From Prorocentrum cordatum (taxonomy: Eukaryota > Sar > Dinophyceae > Prorocentrales > Prorocentraceae), in the NCBI GenBank assembly GCA_963575745.1, contig CAUYUJ010014550.1:199162-263161 (forward strand): a DNA stretch of 64,000 nucleotides, in the 5' to 3' direction. Shown piece after piece: positions 39,501-49,440 of this stretch. The notes beneath the pieces are model-generated. The model made no database searches, was not told where the DNA came from, and saw nothing but the letters and a program-made list of their open reading frames with translations. The translations under genes were made by a program, and so were the position numbers. The number at the start of each line of letters is the position of its first letter. Position 1 is the stretch's first letter.

Positions 39501-40562
39501 TCCGAAGTAGAGGGCCCACTGGTTCTCGGACAGAGCGAAGTCCACCCGCGCCCAGTGGAAGTTGTCTGGGGCGGCTCGCGCGATGAGCTGGTTCACGCGG
39601 AGCAGCTTGTCGTCCGGGGGCAGCCTGACTGTGACGCCGTCTTCGTCAAGGCCATAGCACCCGCTGGCCTCCCCCAACTTGGCGCTGAGTTTGATCAGCT
39701 CGCTTGCCTCGGCCTTGCCGAGCCGCGTGCGTGCATCGAGGTTGTAGGCTTCCACCTGGGCGTCCGTCAAGTCGTACGGCAGGCCGCCCTCCAACGTGCG
39801 ATGCGCGTGCTTGCCCGAGCACCGCCTGGCCAAGATCAGAGCGTAGGGGTATCGCCCGAGCGATACCAGCCACCAGGTTCGCTTCTGGTACCGATACTGG
39901 GGCTCGTCCGGGGGTGCGAGCCCCCAGTCGCACATGTCTATGGCGAGGACCCGGGCCCCAGTCGCGTGCACCAGAGCTCTCATGCAGGGTCGATCCCAGA
40001 GCTTGGGGCACCTGCCGTCCCGTGCTGAGGACTCGATAAGAAACTCTCGTCCTGCCTCGTAGCCCCGCTTTGCCCCTATGCACGCGACCTCCCCGAACAC
40101 GTTGCCGTCGATCTCGACTTGGCGTTCACCAGTCCCATCTGGGCACTCGAAGGTCCTTGTCCCTCCTGCCGCCAACTGCCAGGGGCAGTGGCTCACGCAG
40201 GGAGGAGCGAACTGTAGCACATTGGCTTCGTCTGGGCCTGGGGGCGCACTGAACTCCCGGTACAGGCGCTCGCGCACTAGCGGGTCGTGGATGTCGAACT
40301 GCGGCCTGGGGTCCTTGCCGGGCAGGGGCTGCCCGTAGTACTCGACGGACTCGCTGGTGGCGATGCCCGCGTCCTGCATGGCCTGCGTCCAGCGCCCTGT
40401 GCCTGCGAAGATCTCCCGCGTCCTGAGCCCCCATGCGAAGGCGGGTCGAGAGCGCAAAGGTGCCAGATCCTTAAAAGTCTGGGCAGGCCACCTCGGTGGG
40501 GAGCTCGACCACGGCGGGCGCACCGCCGGCGGCTCTCCCACGTTGCTGCTGCTGTGCTGCAA
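36590..40562 (-). CDS. Methyltransferase-like domain with long charged linker (retroelement ORF3 N-terminal part)
   Basis: The first ~260 residues resemble a class I methyltransferase: REIFAGTGRWTQAM as motif I (about 40400), LQFAPPCVSHCPWQ with a Pro-Pro-Cys like motif IV (about 40200), and IDMCDWGLAPP near residue 220. Then come coiled-coil, Lys/Glu-rich and Arg/Ser-rich linkers, a region with HADILYLNGIGQISDALLQ, and a helical segment (EYLAWCLERAEFAPELVKEV) leading to the RT. The frame stays open beyond 36590 to 35961 but is non-sense after the frame change. The overlap of 92 bp with ORF2 and the +1 relation at 40471 suggest it is expressed as an extension of ORF2 rather than from its own ATG; no ATG starts it. 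Confidence 0.65.
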
Positions 40563-42771
40563 GTGCCCTGCAGTGTTGGCACGGCGGGGGTTTGCTGGAC
40601 ACCACCGGGCTGCCCTCCTCCTCGGAAGCGAGGTACGTCTCCCAGCACAAGGTGGGGAGCTCCTTGAGGTCCTTCCCGCTCGTGGCCCAGGTGCGAATCA
40701 GCTCGTCGGCCACCCGTCGGCCCTCGGCGCCGGACGGAGGGTGGAGGACACGCATGTGCCCGCGGTGGATGATCACGTGGCACTCCTGCTTGGGTTCTCC
40801 CGCTGGAAGGACTGTGTCGATATCCAAATGACCCCAGTGATCTGCCCGCCAGACTCGGAGCACCACTTCGTCCAACGCCTCGCACGGGAAAAGGGCGACA
40901 CACCTGAAATCCTTGTCGTGGTCGCGGTGCACAAACGGGTCGCTTCCTCTGCCTTCCTCTGGGGCCCCCGCGGCATAGCGTGCCGGGGCTGCAGTCAGAC
41001 CTGGGGGTAAACCCAAGTCGCTGATGTGATGGTCATAGCGGAATAGGGCCCCAACGTTTGGAGCCTGTGGGCGAACGACAGGGACGAGCCCAGCCGCGGC
41101 CGGCAGGGGGCCAGTGTCCCGTAGCCCAAGTGCGAGCGCCGGTGCAGGCGCCGCCGGCGGGCGGGGCGGCCGCGTCTCGATCGAGGGCGCGCTGTCGGCC
41201 TGGGTGGCCGGCGGCCCTTGCGAGCGGGGGCGCTCGGGCGGGAGCTTGAGCAGACCCTGCAGGCTGCTCGGCGCTGCTTCCAGGGTCTGAGGCCGCGAAG
41301 GCACCTGCTGCAGCGCCTCCCAGCTGCCGATGTGCCCATCGAGCCGTGCAAGCTCCTCAGGCTCGGTCGTCTGCTGCCTGAGGTGCTGGGCGTAGCGGAT
41401 GAGGCTGGCGAGCACTTGGTGGGCCTCCTCGCCGAAGCCGGCGGCCACACTCTGCACCGCCGCTGCGTCGCTCGATCCCCGGGCCTTCTCCTCCAAGTAA
41501 CATGCCATCATGTCCCCGCCGTCGTCCTCCTGATGGCTCTCTCCCGATGCGGGCGTTTCGGAGCTAGCTGCGCGCCCGCCCTCGGCCGACGGGGAACGCG
41601 AACCTCGCCGGGCAGACCCAGCTGGCGGCTTGGGCGAGCTGCTGCAGTCCAGCCGTTGCCAGTGGCTGCGCAACTTGGCGTCGGCCTCGGTAGCTCTCGC
41701 CTCGAAGCTCGGGCTGGGTGCCGCGCCCCCTTCAGGGCGCCACCGGACTAGGCTGGCCACCTTCTCGCGGAGCAGCTGCCAGCGGGCCTCGCTGAGTGGC
41801 CCGGCGCGGCCGCCCGCGGGGAGCCCGTGCCACGCGGCCAACTTGTGCCAGACTTTCTCCGGTATGTTGGTCGCCAAGACGCTGATGCCGAGCTCCTCGC
41901 AACCCAAGGGCGCGTGGTGGAGCATCTCCTCGATGAACCCTGCGGGCAGGCGCCCCGAAGGCCCCGGTGCAGGGGCACGGATGACGCCGTCAGGCTTCAC
42001 CAGAAAGCGGATGACGGTGCCTGTCGGGTCCTCTACCTCGAGGGCCATCGCGCCGTCAAGGTGCTCGGCGACCGCGCTGGCCGCGGCGGCGTCGGCTGCC
42101 CTTCCCTTGAAAATCATCCACTGCGCCCCTGGCCATTGCACCCTCGCCCGAACGATGAAATACTGCCCGAGCGGCATGGGCGGCGGCGTGGGCGGCTTGG
42201 GGAACTCTGGGACCGGCGGCGCCTCAAACCGCACGCTCGGTGGTCCCGCAGGCGCGGGGACAGGATCGCCTGGGCTGGTGGGTGCCTCCGGGGCAGGGGC
42301 TGCCGGGGTGGGGCGCTCTGGAGTGCGGCTCCGGGTTGGAGCGGCAGTGGCACGCTCTGGCGCGCGGCTCCGCGGGGCAGGGCTCCTCCGGGTCCGACGC
42401 CGCAAACCTGCGAAGAACCCGCCACTTGTGGGAGCTTCGTTGATCGCTTTGGCAGCGTCGCCTCCGAGGTGCTGCAGGCAGAGCGGAACCCCTGAGGCCA
42501 TGCCCACCGCCGCGCGGAAGCACGTCACCTGAGAGCACTTCTCGCCATAGCGCAAGACCTTGTAGATCTGCTTGTGGTGCTCGCATAGGCAAGCCGTCGC
42601 ATTCCCCTCACTGGGGGGCTTGAGGTCTGAAGCTTGGCCGTCCTCCACCAACAGCACGGTCGGCTCCCCGCGAGCGGCGTCGCGACTGCCTTCGGGCGCC
42701 AGTGGGCGCATCTTGCCTTGGATCATGAGCCCCACCTTCACCGCCTCGCAGGGGCTGTCCTCGACGTCCAC
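40471..42771 (-). CDS. Gag-like ORF2, 766 aa
   Basis: The frame opens directly after the TAG at 42772-42774 and in the same frame as ORF1, so it may be one polyprotein with ORF1. Features: a Cys/His cluster (ACLCEHHKQIYKVLRYGEKC, about 42540-42590), an Arg/Pro/Ser-rich linker, two small folded regions around YFIVRARVQWPGAQWMIFKG and FIEEMLHHAPLGCEELGISV, a long low-complexity part, and a C-terminal region (HDKDFRCVALFPCEALDEVV, then CQHCRAL). Position before the methyltransferase/RT block and the Cys/His cluster fit a structural Gag-like role, which is inference. The stop is TAA at 40471-40473. Confidence 0.6.
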   Translation of the reverse strand: MDVEDSPCEAVKVGLMIQGKMRPLAPEGSRDAARGEPTVLLVEDGQASDLKPPSEGNATACLCEHHKQIYKVLRYGEKCSQVTCFRAAVGMASGVPLCLQHLGGDAAKAINEAPTSGGFFAGLRRRTRRSPAPRSRAPERATAAPTRSRTPERPTPAAPAPEAPTSPGDPVPAPAGPPSVRFEAPPVPEFPKPPTPPPMPLGQYFIVRARVQWPGAQWMIFKGRAADAAAASAVAEHLDGAMALEVEDPTGTVIRFLVKPDGVIRAPAPGPSGRLPAGFIEEMLHHAPLGCEELGISVLATNIPEKVWHKLAAWHGLPAGGRAGPLSEARWQLLREKVASLVRWRPEGGAAPSPSFEARATEADAKLRSHWQRLDCSSSPKPPAGSARRGSRSPSAEGGRAASSETPASGESHQEDDGGDMMACYLEEKARGSSDAAAVQSVAAGFGEEAHQVLASLIRYAQHLRQQTTEPEELARLDGHIGSWEALQQVPSRPQTLEAAPSSLQGLLKLPPERPRSQGPPATQADSAPSIETRPPRPPAAPAPALALGLRDTGPLPAAAGLVPVVRPQAPNVGALFRYDHHISDLGLPPGLTAAPARYAAGAPEEGRGSDPFVHRDHDKDFRCVALFPCEALDEVVLRVWRADHWGHLDIDTVLPAGEPKQECHVIIHRGHMRVLHPPSGAEGRRVADELIRTWATSGKDLKELPTLCWETYLASEEEGSPVVSSKPPPCQHCRALAAQQQQRGRAAGGAPAVVELPTEVACPDF

Positions 42772-43740
42772 CTAGGACTCGGACTCCTGGTCGAGCAGCC
42801 TCGCCACGGACCCCTGCACACCAGGCTCCGCATCGCCAGTCTTGCGACGGCGGCGTCGCCGGCGGCAGAGGCACGCCCCGCAGCACGAAAGCCATGAGAT
42901 GACGTACAGCAGCAGCTTGTAGGTCAGGCCCAACCACCGCCAGAGCCAGACGAAGATCCTGCATGGTGTGAACTTCGAGTAGTCGCCGAGGTCCACGATG
43001 GCTTCGTTGTCGAGGGCGGCGTACTCCTTGCAGTGCAGCTCGTTCTCGCGCCCCTTGCACCCAGTACAGCTGGCGGAGCGGCACAGGTGAAGCCAGCGCG
43101 GGTCGCGCTGCTCGAGCTCGCGCGGGAAGCCCTTGTCGCTCGCGCACAGTCCTTGGCGGTTGATGCGCTCCAGGGACTTCATGTTGAGCTTGAGCCGCGC
43201 GACCCGGTAGTCGACCCTGATCAGGAGGTCGTTCTGGCCACGCTTGGAGCCCCTGCCCTCCTTGATGCTCTTGCGGTGCCAATCAGCGGTCGGGTCGGCA
43301 CCCACGGCGGGGCCGTGCCATGCCACGTCGGTGAGGGGCGGGGCCGCCGGCGGGACCAGCTTGTCAAGCTTGGCCTCACCAGGCGTCTTGCGCCTCGGGC
43401 AAGGGCAGCGCGCCAACACCAGACCGCATATCCAAGCCGCCCAGCTGCAGGGGGCAAAGAGCGTCCTCAGGCTGTGGGCCAGGAGCGCGATCACGCCAGT
43501 GCCGGAGAGGATCGCCACGAGCCCGGCAACCAGCGGCCACGCGGAGCCGAACAGGTAGAGGCCCACCTGGTCGGCCATGTACAGCACCCAGCCGCCGTCT
43601 GAGCTCAGCCAACCCCCTGCCTCACGGGTCGAAAAGGCGGACCTGAAGCTCCCGACAGCCCTGAAGGTGCCCCCGCCCATCCCCTCGGCGAGCCAGTGTG
43701 TGCGGTTGCCGATGTCCTTCCAACTGATGCCGAAGAGACT
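42772..43740 (-). CDS. Membrane protein ORF1 of the retroelement
   Basis: The frame is open from just after the in-frame TGA at 43741-43743 to TAG at 42772-42774. It reads SLFGISWKDIGNRTHWLAEG, MGGGTFRAVG, and then two hydrophobic segments (LYLFGSAWPLVAGLVAILSG, LLAHSLRTLF to CGLVLA). A charged middle with Cys pairs (LCRSASCTGCKG) and a third hydrophobic segment with a Cys-rich edge (LLLYVISWLSCCGACLC) end in an Arg6 run. Residues before the TGA look equally protein-like (DSDPSSWIRG), so the true start lies upstream, possibly at ATG 44203 in another frame. A membrane or envelope-like role is only a guess. Confidence 0.6.
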   Translation of the reverse strand, partial: SLFGISWKDIGNRTHWLAEGMGGGTFRAVGSFRSAFSTREAGGWLSSDGGWVLYMADQVGLYLFGSAWPLVAGLVAILSGTGVIALLAHSLRTLFAPCSWAAWICGLVLARCPCPRRKTPGEAKLDKLVPPAAPPLTDVAWHGPAVGADPTADWHRKSIKEGRGSKRGQNDLLIRVDYRVARLKLNMKSLERINRQGLCASDKGFPRELEQRDPRWLHLCRSASCTGCKGRENELHCKEYAALDNEAIVDLGDYSKFTPCRIFVWLWRWLGLTYKLLLYVISWLSCCGACLCRRRRRRRKTGDAEPGVQGSVARLLDQESES

Positions 43741-43743
43741 TCA

Positions 43744-44203
43744 ACCCCTGATCCAGGACGACGGGTCCGAGTCGGAGGAGTCGGGGGGGGGGGGTCGGGT
43801 CCTGGGGAGGCGGGTCGGCCGGCGGCGCGAAGCGCTCGCGCGGCGGACCTCTTCCAGCACCTCCAGCGGGAGCAGGATGCTCGCTCGCGGGGTGCGTCCT
43901 GATCGGCAGCGCGTCCTCGTGCAAGGAGGGGACCACGGTGCCGTCGAGCCAGAACGGCTTCATGTCCACGTCCGACGCGTCGTCGTAGTACGTCGGGTAC
44001 GTGTACTCGGCCTCGTAGTCGGGAGCCGTCCGCCAGAGCCTGGACCCGGCGTCTGGGGTCCCCAGCGTCACCACGAGGATCATCAGCAGGGCTGCAGCGC
44101 GGCCGCTGCGCCCGCCGGCTGGCGACGGCGCCGAGGCCCCGGGGCAGCTCCTCCAGGCGGGCCCCGGCGCGCGCGCGCGCGCTCTGCCGCCCTCGCCTGG
44201 CAT
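43744..44203 (-). pseudogene. Upstream remnant of the retroelement ORF1
   Basis: From ATG 44203 a frame reads Gly/Ala/Arg-rich sequence, a short hydrophobic segment (AALLMILVVTLGTPDAG) and YEAEYTYPTYYDDASDVDMK before losing quality near 43880, where the sense shifts toward the ORF1 frame. It is the most 5' part of the element that looks coding. Confidence 0.35.
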
Positions 44204-44639
44204 CGAGCCGGCGCCGGCGCGGGCACGCGCCTGGCCGCCAGCTCGGCGGAGGTGGGCGGCGGCCGCGCCGCGGCGACTGCCCCCCCGCCCTCGGGTGCTC
44301 CGCGGCTGGCGTGAGCCGGCGCCGCTCGGCGCCCGGGCTCCCCGCTGCTGCACAGCTGCGCGCCCGCGGGCAGCGTCGCCGCCGCCCCCCAGCCGCGCGG
44401 CGCCAGGCGCGGCACCATGCGGCCGCGGGCGCCTCCTTTCGGGTCTGGCCCCAGGTCCCGAAAGTCTTCTGGCCCCGGTCCCGGGGCCCGGCCTTAGGCC
44501 AACTGAGGCCGACCCCCAGCTTGGCCTTCGAGAAGGCTTGAGCCGCCAAGCGGCGGAGAGAAGGGGAGGAGCGAGAGAGGGCAAGCAAGGAGGCAAGGGC
44601 AGGGGCAAGGGAACCGCAAGTGGAAGCCCGCGCCAGTTC

Positions 44640-45100
44640 TGGAAGCGGGGAGATCCATCAGTTTTATCAAACATCCTACCCTCTTGGGGCCGTCTTGGGG
44701 CTCTTTTGGGCCGTCTTGGGCGTCTCTTGGGCCGTCTCGGGGCCCGTTTGGGCTCTATGGGGGCCTTCTTGGGGTCCTCTTGAGCCGTCATCGTGCGCTC
44801 CTGGGGGCCTCTTGGGCCGCCTTGGAGCATCGGAAAGCCGAACATGCGACAAGGCCAACATCCTTCCACCACCATAGTAAAATTGATGATTTTGGCCTCT
44901 CGGGGCGCTCTTGTGAGGCCTCTTGGAGGCCACTTGGAGCGTCTTGGCGGCTTCTTGGGCCGTCTTGGGATCATCTTCGGCGTCTTGGAGGGTTTTGGGC
45001 GTCTCGGTGGCCTCTTGGGCAGTCTTGGGGGCCTCTTGGGGCCCTCTTGGCGCGCTTTGGGGGGCCTGAGAGGCCGTACCCAGGAGGTAAACCATCTCTG
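44640..45100. repeat. CTTGGGGCC array with AT-richer core
   Basis: Degenerate TCTTGGG-CC units run from 44680 to 45080. A less GC-rich core at 44828-44900 separates two blocks; its complement resembles the cores at 49230, 55960 and 56260, sharing a TTCCGA-GCTCCAA segment. No gene. Confidence 0.75.
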
Positions 45101-46740
45101 AGTAGACCTTCCCGGGACATTTCCGTGCTGCGGTCGGGGCCGCCCCGCGCGCCAGAACTAGAACAATTGTGAACCAGTTACCGGAGATCTTAGCACGCCT
45201 CTGGCCCGTTGGGCCGGCGATTTTGCTCTGCGTATTTCGTCGGCCGCGCACCTATCCAGAGCGTTGCTCACCAGCTAGCGCGCGCGAGCAAATTCAACAT
45301 GATGGGGCGGCCCCCAGGAAGGGTTCCACAGAGTCGGCTGGTGGTCACATGATGCCGCCAGAGGCTCCAATAGGACGCCTTGAGACCGCCCTCAGCATAC
45401 TGGACAGCTCTGTTTTGCCAGCCCAGTCACCCTGTTGCGCCTCAGGATTCCCGTGGCTGTTCTCATCCTAGATGTGGTTATCCTCCCTCTTCCTCCGGTT
45501 TGCCCTCCAGCCCTTCCTCCCCTCTCCTATTGGTCGTTTCTTCTTCTTCCTCTTCTCGTGTATCGTGCTCCTGCTTCTCCGCACTCCCCCATCTCTTCTT
45601 GCTCATTTCTCCTAGCCGGTCCCTCTCGCGGCCGCCGGGATTTGTCTCCAGGGGCCGCGCCCCCGGCGAATCGTTCCCCGCGAGCGCATGCGAAGTTGCT
45701 TGGCACGACCCCGCTTCCTGTGTGGAATGGCGAGACGTCGTGCTCCCCCTGGATCCCAGGCGGCGCGACGAAGGTCGACCCGCTGGGAGCTTCGGGACAC
45801 TGCCTCCTTCCTCTGCCTCCCAAAACGCTGCCGCGTCCTTGCCTTAGGTGCCGCGTTGGCACTTCGTCGCAGGGTGGGCCCGACGTTGCCCCATCGGCGA
45901 GGTCACTGCTGCTGCTGCACCTCGCCCTGCCCGTGCGGGAGAAAAAAAAAAAGAGGGCGGACTCGAAATGAGATGTGAATTTTCCCACCCCACGGGCCAC
46001 CTCCGAGACCGCCAGCAGGCCCCCCACGAAGCCCCCGAGAGGTCCCACGAAGCCCCCGAGAGGTCTCAAGAAGCTCCCAAGAGCATCAACAAGAGGCCCA
46101 CCAGGACCCACAACAACGGCCCCCAAGAGGCATCCAAAGGCTTCCACGCCCCGCCTCCAGAGAATGCCAGCCGCCCAGAGGCACGGCATTGACAACAACA
46201 CCCAGACAGACCACATCGGCGAGACAATACGGGGCGGCTGAGTGAGCGAATCGATTCAATATAATCCGAGACGGTGATCGGCAGGCTTGTGATTGCCGTC
46301 GCTTATGTTCTCCTGATGGTTGAATCACGAGCCAGGTTCGAGCGGAAGCGCCACCGGCGAGTGAATCAAGGGGAGCTCTCGCGAGGGACCCCCCTTCTTT
46401 GAGGGCCTGCGCTTCCATATCAGCAATCTGGGGTGGTCATCTGCATGCCTATCATCATGCCTGTAGCTGTCGTCGCTACTGGGCCCCTGATGCAGCTGCC
46501 CCAATCAGGACGAAGTCTTGAGACGGAGCCTCGTCTGCGACGTGCCGCGCGCATGCGGAACGTGCTGATCCTGTCGCCGCTTCCGCGCGAGTTCCTGGAA
46601 CGCGGGCCGCCGATACCCTTGCGGGCGTCGCTCAGGAAGCCCGACGCGAAAACAGGCCGAGGCGGAGCAGCTCGCAGCAGGGTCGGGTGTCGCGCTGCCG
46701 GCGCTCATCTCGAAACCCGCGGCTGGGCGCGAATTAATTG
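45101..46740. other. Gene-poor DNA
   Basis: 45490-45640 is CTCC/TTCC-rich, 45941-45955 is an A run, and 46015-46160 carries diverged GCCCCCGAGAGGTC units. No frame has a recognisable domain. Confidence 0.6.
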
Positions 46741-48650
46741 AGGGGCGATCAAGAGGGGAGGGGGAAAGCGAAGGTTCCAGGAACACTGCCCATACAGAAG
46801 GGGCCTTTTCGTGCCCCAGGGGAGGCCTCCAGGGCTCGAAAAGGGCACGCACGCCTTTCTTCCTCCCCAATTTATCGGCCCTCCCAGTAATTCGCGCGCA
46901 ACGCGGGGTTGTCCCAGCGGCTCGCTCCCGCGACCCAGCGGCCCGCGGGATGAGCCCAACGGCCTGGCCCGCGGGGTTGCCACAAGGACCTCGCGTTCCC
47001 GCCAGCGGCGAACGCGCGTTTGTTGCCGGCGAAGCGGCGACGGCGCCAAGGATTATCGATTTGCGCGCCCCAGCCAAAAGGCTTGGCGTTCGCTCGGACG
47101 TGGGAATTTTTCTCAGCAGGGACCATCGATCATCGAGGAGCACCCTGGATCATGGAGCGCAAAGGCACGCGCGAAACCGAGCAACGCACATGGAATGGAC
47201 GCCCGTGCGATGACAGGAGGGGGAGGAGTGCGCATGAGCAGAAGACACAGGAGGAGGTTACGGATGAATGAGCGTCTCCAAAAAAACAGACACCTGACTA
47301 AAGCGAGCGGCGAAAGCTCAGGCGTTCCCGGCTTGCGTCCTGGTTCCTATCCTGTTGGCCAAGGGCCGTGGTCCATCCTCCCGCCGTAGGACGGCGGCAA
47401 GGGATCCTGCGCCGGGGCAGCCTCTTGCGGCGCCGGAGGAGGTACAGGCACGATCGCCACCTGTCAGGAGGAACAAAAAAAAAACAGACACAATTAATCG
47501 TCGATCCCCTAGAACATATTGGAAAATATGGGAAGTGGGGGGGGGAAACGAAAATCCAAAACATATGGCAAATATGGGGAATCTTTTTATTTGTGTGTAT
47601 TCACTTGTGTGTCCCAGGGCCGCATTCAACCTGTCGCGTATCAGCACGGGTGACGGGACCAACGGAGACCGCACCGAAAGGGATAGTTCGATCGAAAGCA
47701 ATAGGGAATGTTGGGCTCAAGTCTACTCAAAAATTGAACGCCATTGCGGGTGGGCGGCAGGCAGCTCTTGCCAAGTATGGCCCCCCTTTCTTGGGACCGA
47801 TCCCCGCACTGGAGGGGCAAAACATGCTGGACTGATGTGTGCAGACCCCAGGGGGTGAACTAGTGGACCCCGGCCCCATAAACGCAACAATCTGATACCG
47901 CCGAGGTTTTGCGCTAATTTGACAAGACACGGCGGCGTCACCTTGCAAGCGTCCAGCGGAGGCGACTGCTCATGCTCGGGTATCAGGAGGCACCGGCTAC
48001 ACTGGAGGCTAGCAAACCACCTGGCTCCAATTATGAAAAAGTTTGGGCTCTCCGACCTTGGACACGTCGGCCAGCCTGGTAGGGGGCAGCGCCAGGTGTG
48101 GGAGGAGGGCCTCCGCCAAGGCAAACAGGAAAGGCCGAAGGAATGACAGGTAGAGAGCCTTTTTCCTGTCTCGAGGTCGACGATAGGGGGTTACGTAGTA
48201 ACTTGTGAGGGCGCTGTGCGCGCGGGGTCCCGCCGCCGGAGTATTTTCGAACAGGGACGGCCTGCGCAAGCCAGGCAGTATGTGTGGTACCCCCGTCGCC
48301 ATTTTCAACGCAATGTAATTTGCTGACGTTTCGCGCATCCCCATAAGCTGTCACCTTGCCGCGCCATCATGGCTACGTATAGCTCCTTGGTCCATTTTGT
48401 GCATCAGCACTGCCCCCGGATCCTGGTCCTGGTTGCAGTTTGCATCGCCCGATTCGGCAAGGTTTCGGGTCCTGCCCCGCTTCTTGGCACCACCTCGCGC
48501 AGCCCGGCAGTTTAGGCAGCTTGGGCAGCTTAGGTTCGGCCGTCGGTCCCCGTGCGCTAGGCAAGTCGGTTTGCGCGTAGCCCGCCCGACTTCTGACGCT
48601 GCTGGCGCGCTCGCCTGCGGCCGCGACGGAAAAAATATCCGCATAAGCCC
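46741..48650. repeat. Gene-poor DNA with two dispersed repeats
   Basis: 47115-47220 is about 70 % similar to 59375-59475, sharing ATCGAGGAGCA, TGATCAT-GGAG and GGAATGGACG-CCG-GCGATG. 47485-47625 is similar to 63765-63940, sharing AATCGTCGA-CCC, ATATGGGGAATC and TTATTTGTGTGTATT plus TGTGTCCCAGGGCC. No gene is supported in between; a Pro-rich minus frame ending near 47350 might be an exon but is unproven. Confidence 0.6.
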
Positions 48651-48714
48651 GTCCTGAAACGATGACGAGGAGAGTTGTGGCGATCAGGGAAGTGCAGAGG
48701 CAAAAAAAGGGGCA

Positions 48715-49440
48715 GCTGCTACCTTTCAAAGAGGACGGAGGGGGGCATGGAGGAGGAGGCGGAGGATGCAGAGGAGGGATAATGAGAGGGAATGGGCAGA
48801 CAAGAACGAGGAGGAGGAGGAGGAGGAGGAGGAGGAGGAGGAGGAGGAGGCGGTGGAGGAGGAGGAGGAGGAGGAGGAGGGGGAAGAGGGCGAGCAGAAG
48901 GCCTGAGGCCTCTTGGCTGCCTCTCGGAGTTTCTAGGGAAGTTTCTGGGGGGCTTCCTGGAAGGACTCTTGGGGCATCGCCTCTTAGGGGCCTCTTGGGG
49001 GTCTCCTGGGAGCCTCTTTGGGCTCGCTTGGGCGCCTTGGTGGCCCTCCTGAGGCCATCTGGGAGAAAGTTGCCCAAAGAACGCGGGAACTTCACTTCGC
49101 ATCGCTTCTCTGGAGCCCCCAAAGTCGCCTCTTGGAGCTCTCTTGGGGCGCTCTTGTGGCGCTCGCGGTCGCTCTTGGGGCCGTCTTGGGGCCTTTTTGG
49201 GTCTCTCCTGGGTTTTCTTGGGCCATCGTGTATCCATTTTGACGCTTCGGAAAACCATCGTTTTCGGAGGATTTAGGCTTCTCGGGTGCCCTCGTAGGGG
49301 TGCTCCGAGGCCACTTGGGGCCGCCTTGGGGCGGTCTTGGAGCCTTTTGGATCACGACGGAGGCTATCTTGAGCTATCTTGAGCCTTTTTGCAGGCAGTC
49401 TTGGGCTCTCTGAAGCCCTCTGGGGGCCATCTTGGGCCAT
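48715..49440. repeat. GGA tract and CTTGGGG array with core
   Basis: 48735-48890 is GGAGGA tract. 48900-49440 is a CTTGGGG/GCCTCTTGGG array with an AT-richer core at 49225-49290 whose complement matches the cores at 44.86 and 55.9 kb. No gene. Confidence 0.8.

Larger units (their letters stand above)
32224..44203 (-). mobile_element. DIRS-like tyrosine-recombinase retroelement, decayed, ~12 kb
   Basis: Read from 44203 down to 32224, coding blocks follow each other without gaps: membrane protein, 766-residue gag-like ORF, methyltransferase-like domain with a long charged linker, reverse transcriptase, RNase H, second methyltransferase-like domain, tyrosine recombinase, C-terminal membrane helix. 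DIRS-type retrotransposons are known for RT-RNase H-methyltransferase-tyrosine recombinase order and lack of a DDE integrase; none is seen here. The copy is broken by in-frame stops at 43741 (TGA) and 42772 (TAG), and frame changes near 40474, 36590, 35610, 34765 and 33225. The 5' boundary is not identified: no partner of the 3' terminal motif was found near 44-45 kb. Confidence 0.75.

Noticed and set aside
44203-45100. 5' terminal repeat of the large retroelement
   Set aside because: No inverted partner of the 32252-32276 motif was found in this interval, so the boundary is left open.
46872-47126. Minus-strand frame reading SRWDNPALRANYWEG as a possible glycosidase exon
   Set aside because: It does not match any conserved family-1 block and lacks convincing splice sites.
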